Below are positions 63,823-64,000 of a stretch of DNA of 64,000 nt, one piece after another; within the stretch, counting starts at the first letter, position 1, and every line of letters begins with the position of its first letter. Origin of the DNA: Serratia marcescens (lineage in GTDB: Bacteria; Pseudomonadota; Gammaproteobacteria; Enterobacterales; Enterobacteriaceae); assembly GCF_006715005.1 (NCBI RefSeq), contig NZ_VFMJ01000001.1, forward strand, positions 4,402,001 to 4,466,000, written 5' to 3'. The position numbers and the translations under genes were made by a program. The notes beneath the pieces were generated by a model. The model was not told the DNA's origin, did not search any database, and was given only the letters and a program-made list of their open reading frames with translations.

Positions 63823-64000
63823 GGCGCAACGCCCCGCTTGAGGTTGATCAGACACCAGTTGGCCAGCGTCAGCACTTCATCCGCTGCCAGACTCTCGGGA
63901 CGGTACTCGCCCAATGGCTGTTTGACCGCCAGCGCTTCCGCCAACGCTTCGTCGCGGTGGATCACCACCGGCAACAGGCCGCTCAGCGTTTGCAGCCACA
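63819..64000 (-). CDS. bcsQ: Cellulose biosynthesis ATPase BcsQ (C-terminal part only)
   Basis: The minus-strand frame from the window edge to the TGA at 63819 codes for about 60 residues resembling the end of BcsQ (YhjQ), a MinD/ParA-type ATPase needed for cellulose synthesis and its polar location. The segments VIHRDEALAEALA, QPLGEYRPES and LTLANWC match what I recall of E. coli BcsQ. The P-loop and the rest are outside the window. Its stop overlaps the bcsA start, so the genes are coupled. Confidence 0.85.
   Translation of the reverse strand, partial: WLQTLSGLLPVVIHRDEALAEALAVKQPLGEYRPESLAADEVLTLANWCLINLKRGVAP

Overview
The window looks like core chromosome of a GC-rich member of the Enterobacterales, most likely Serratia or a close relative. 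The basis is gene order, close protein similarity to the Escherichia coli families, a complete enterobacterial common antigen (ECA) cluster and strong G/C third-position bias. The genus is inferred from remembered sequences and was not checked by a search. I found no prophage, insertion sequence, CRISPR array or defence island, and nothing that I can honestly call a new multigene system. The most informative material is in the regulatory and RNA regions.

Layout. 1-2380: the end of glpT, then glpQ (glycerol-3-phosphate and glycerophosphodiester use). 2380-10057: a lipid, export and repair block with yigL, pldB, rhtB, rhtC, recQ, pldA, a YigI-type thioesterase and rarD. 10079-14260: corA with a long leader, a WbuC-type cupin gene, and uvrD behind a LexA box and an attenuator. 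14234-17676: the operon lptM-dapF-DUF484-xerC-yigB. 17749-25000: cyaY, cyaA and the divergent hemCDXY operon; cyaA starts at UUG and has a CRP site over its -10 box. 25021-26265: the sRNA GlmZ with a sigma-54 type promoter and three GlrR-like sites, then four tRNA genes (Arg, His, Leu, Pro). 26351-27754: thrP. 28121-41040: a twelve-gene ECA operon, wecA-wzzE-wecB-wecC-rffG-rffH-wecD-wecE-wzxE-wecF-wzyE-wecG, transcribed on the minus strand. 41337-48691: rho, trxA, rhlB-gppA, rep and ppiC. 48716-64000: a block from another part of the E. coli map, with yhjJ, dctA, a c-di-GMP phosphodiesterase gene and the cellulose operon bcsQ(partial)-bcsA-bcsB-bcsZ-bcsC.

How the genes work together. The ECA operon holds sugar-nucleotide synthesis (WecB, WecC, RffG, RffH, WecE, WecD), three glycosyl-transfer steps (WecA, WecG, WecF), and flipping, polymerisation and chain-length control (WzxE, WzyE, WzzE). 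In the bcs block, BcsA carries a PilZ c-di-GMP receptor while the neighbouring EAL protein has an intact EAL motif, so synthesis and c-di-GMP removal may be linked locally. GlmZ, with its apparent GlrR/sigma-54 control, would connect envelope stress to amino-sugar supply. Two junctions differ from E. coli order: glpQ next to yigL, and ppiC next to yhjJ.
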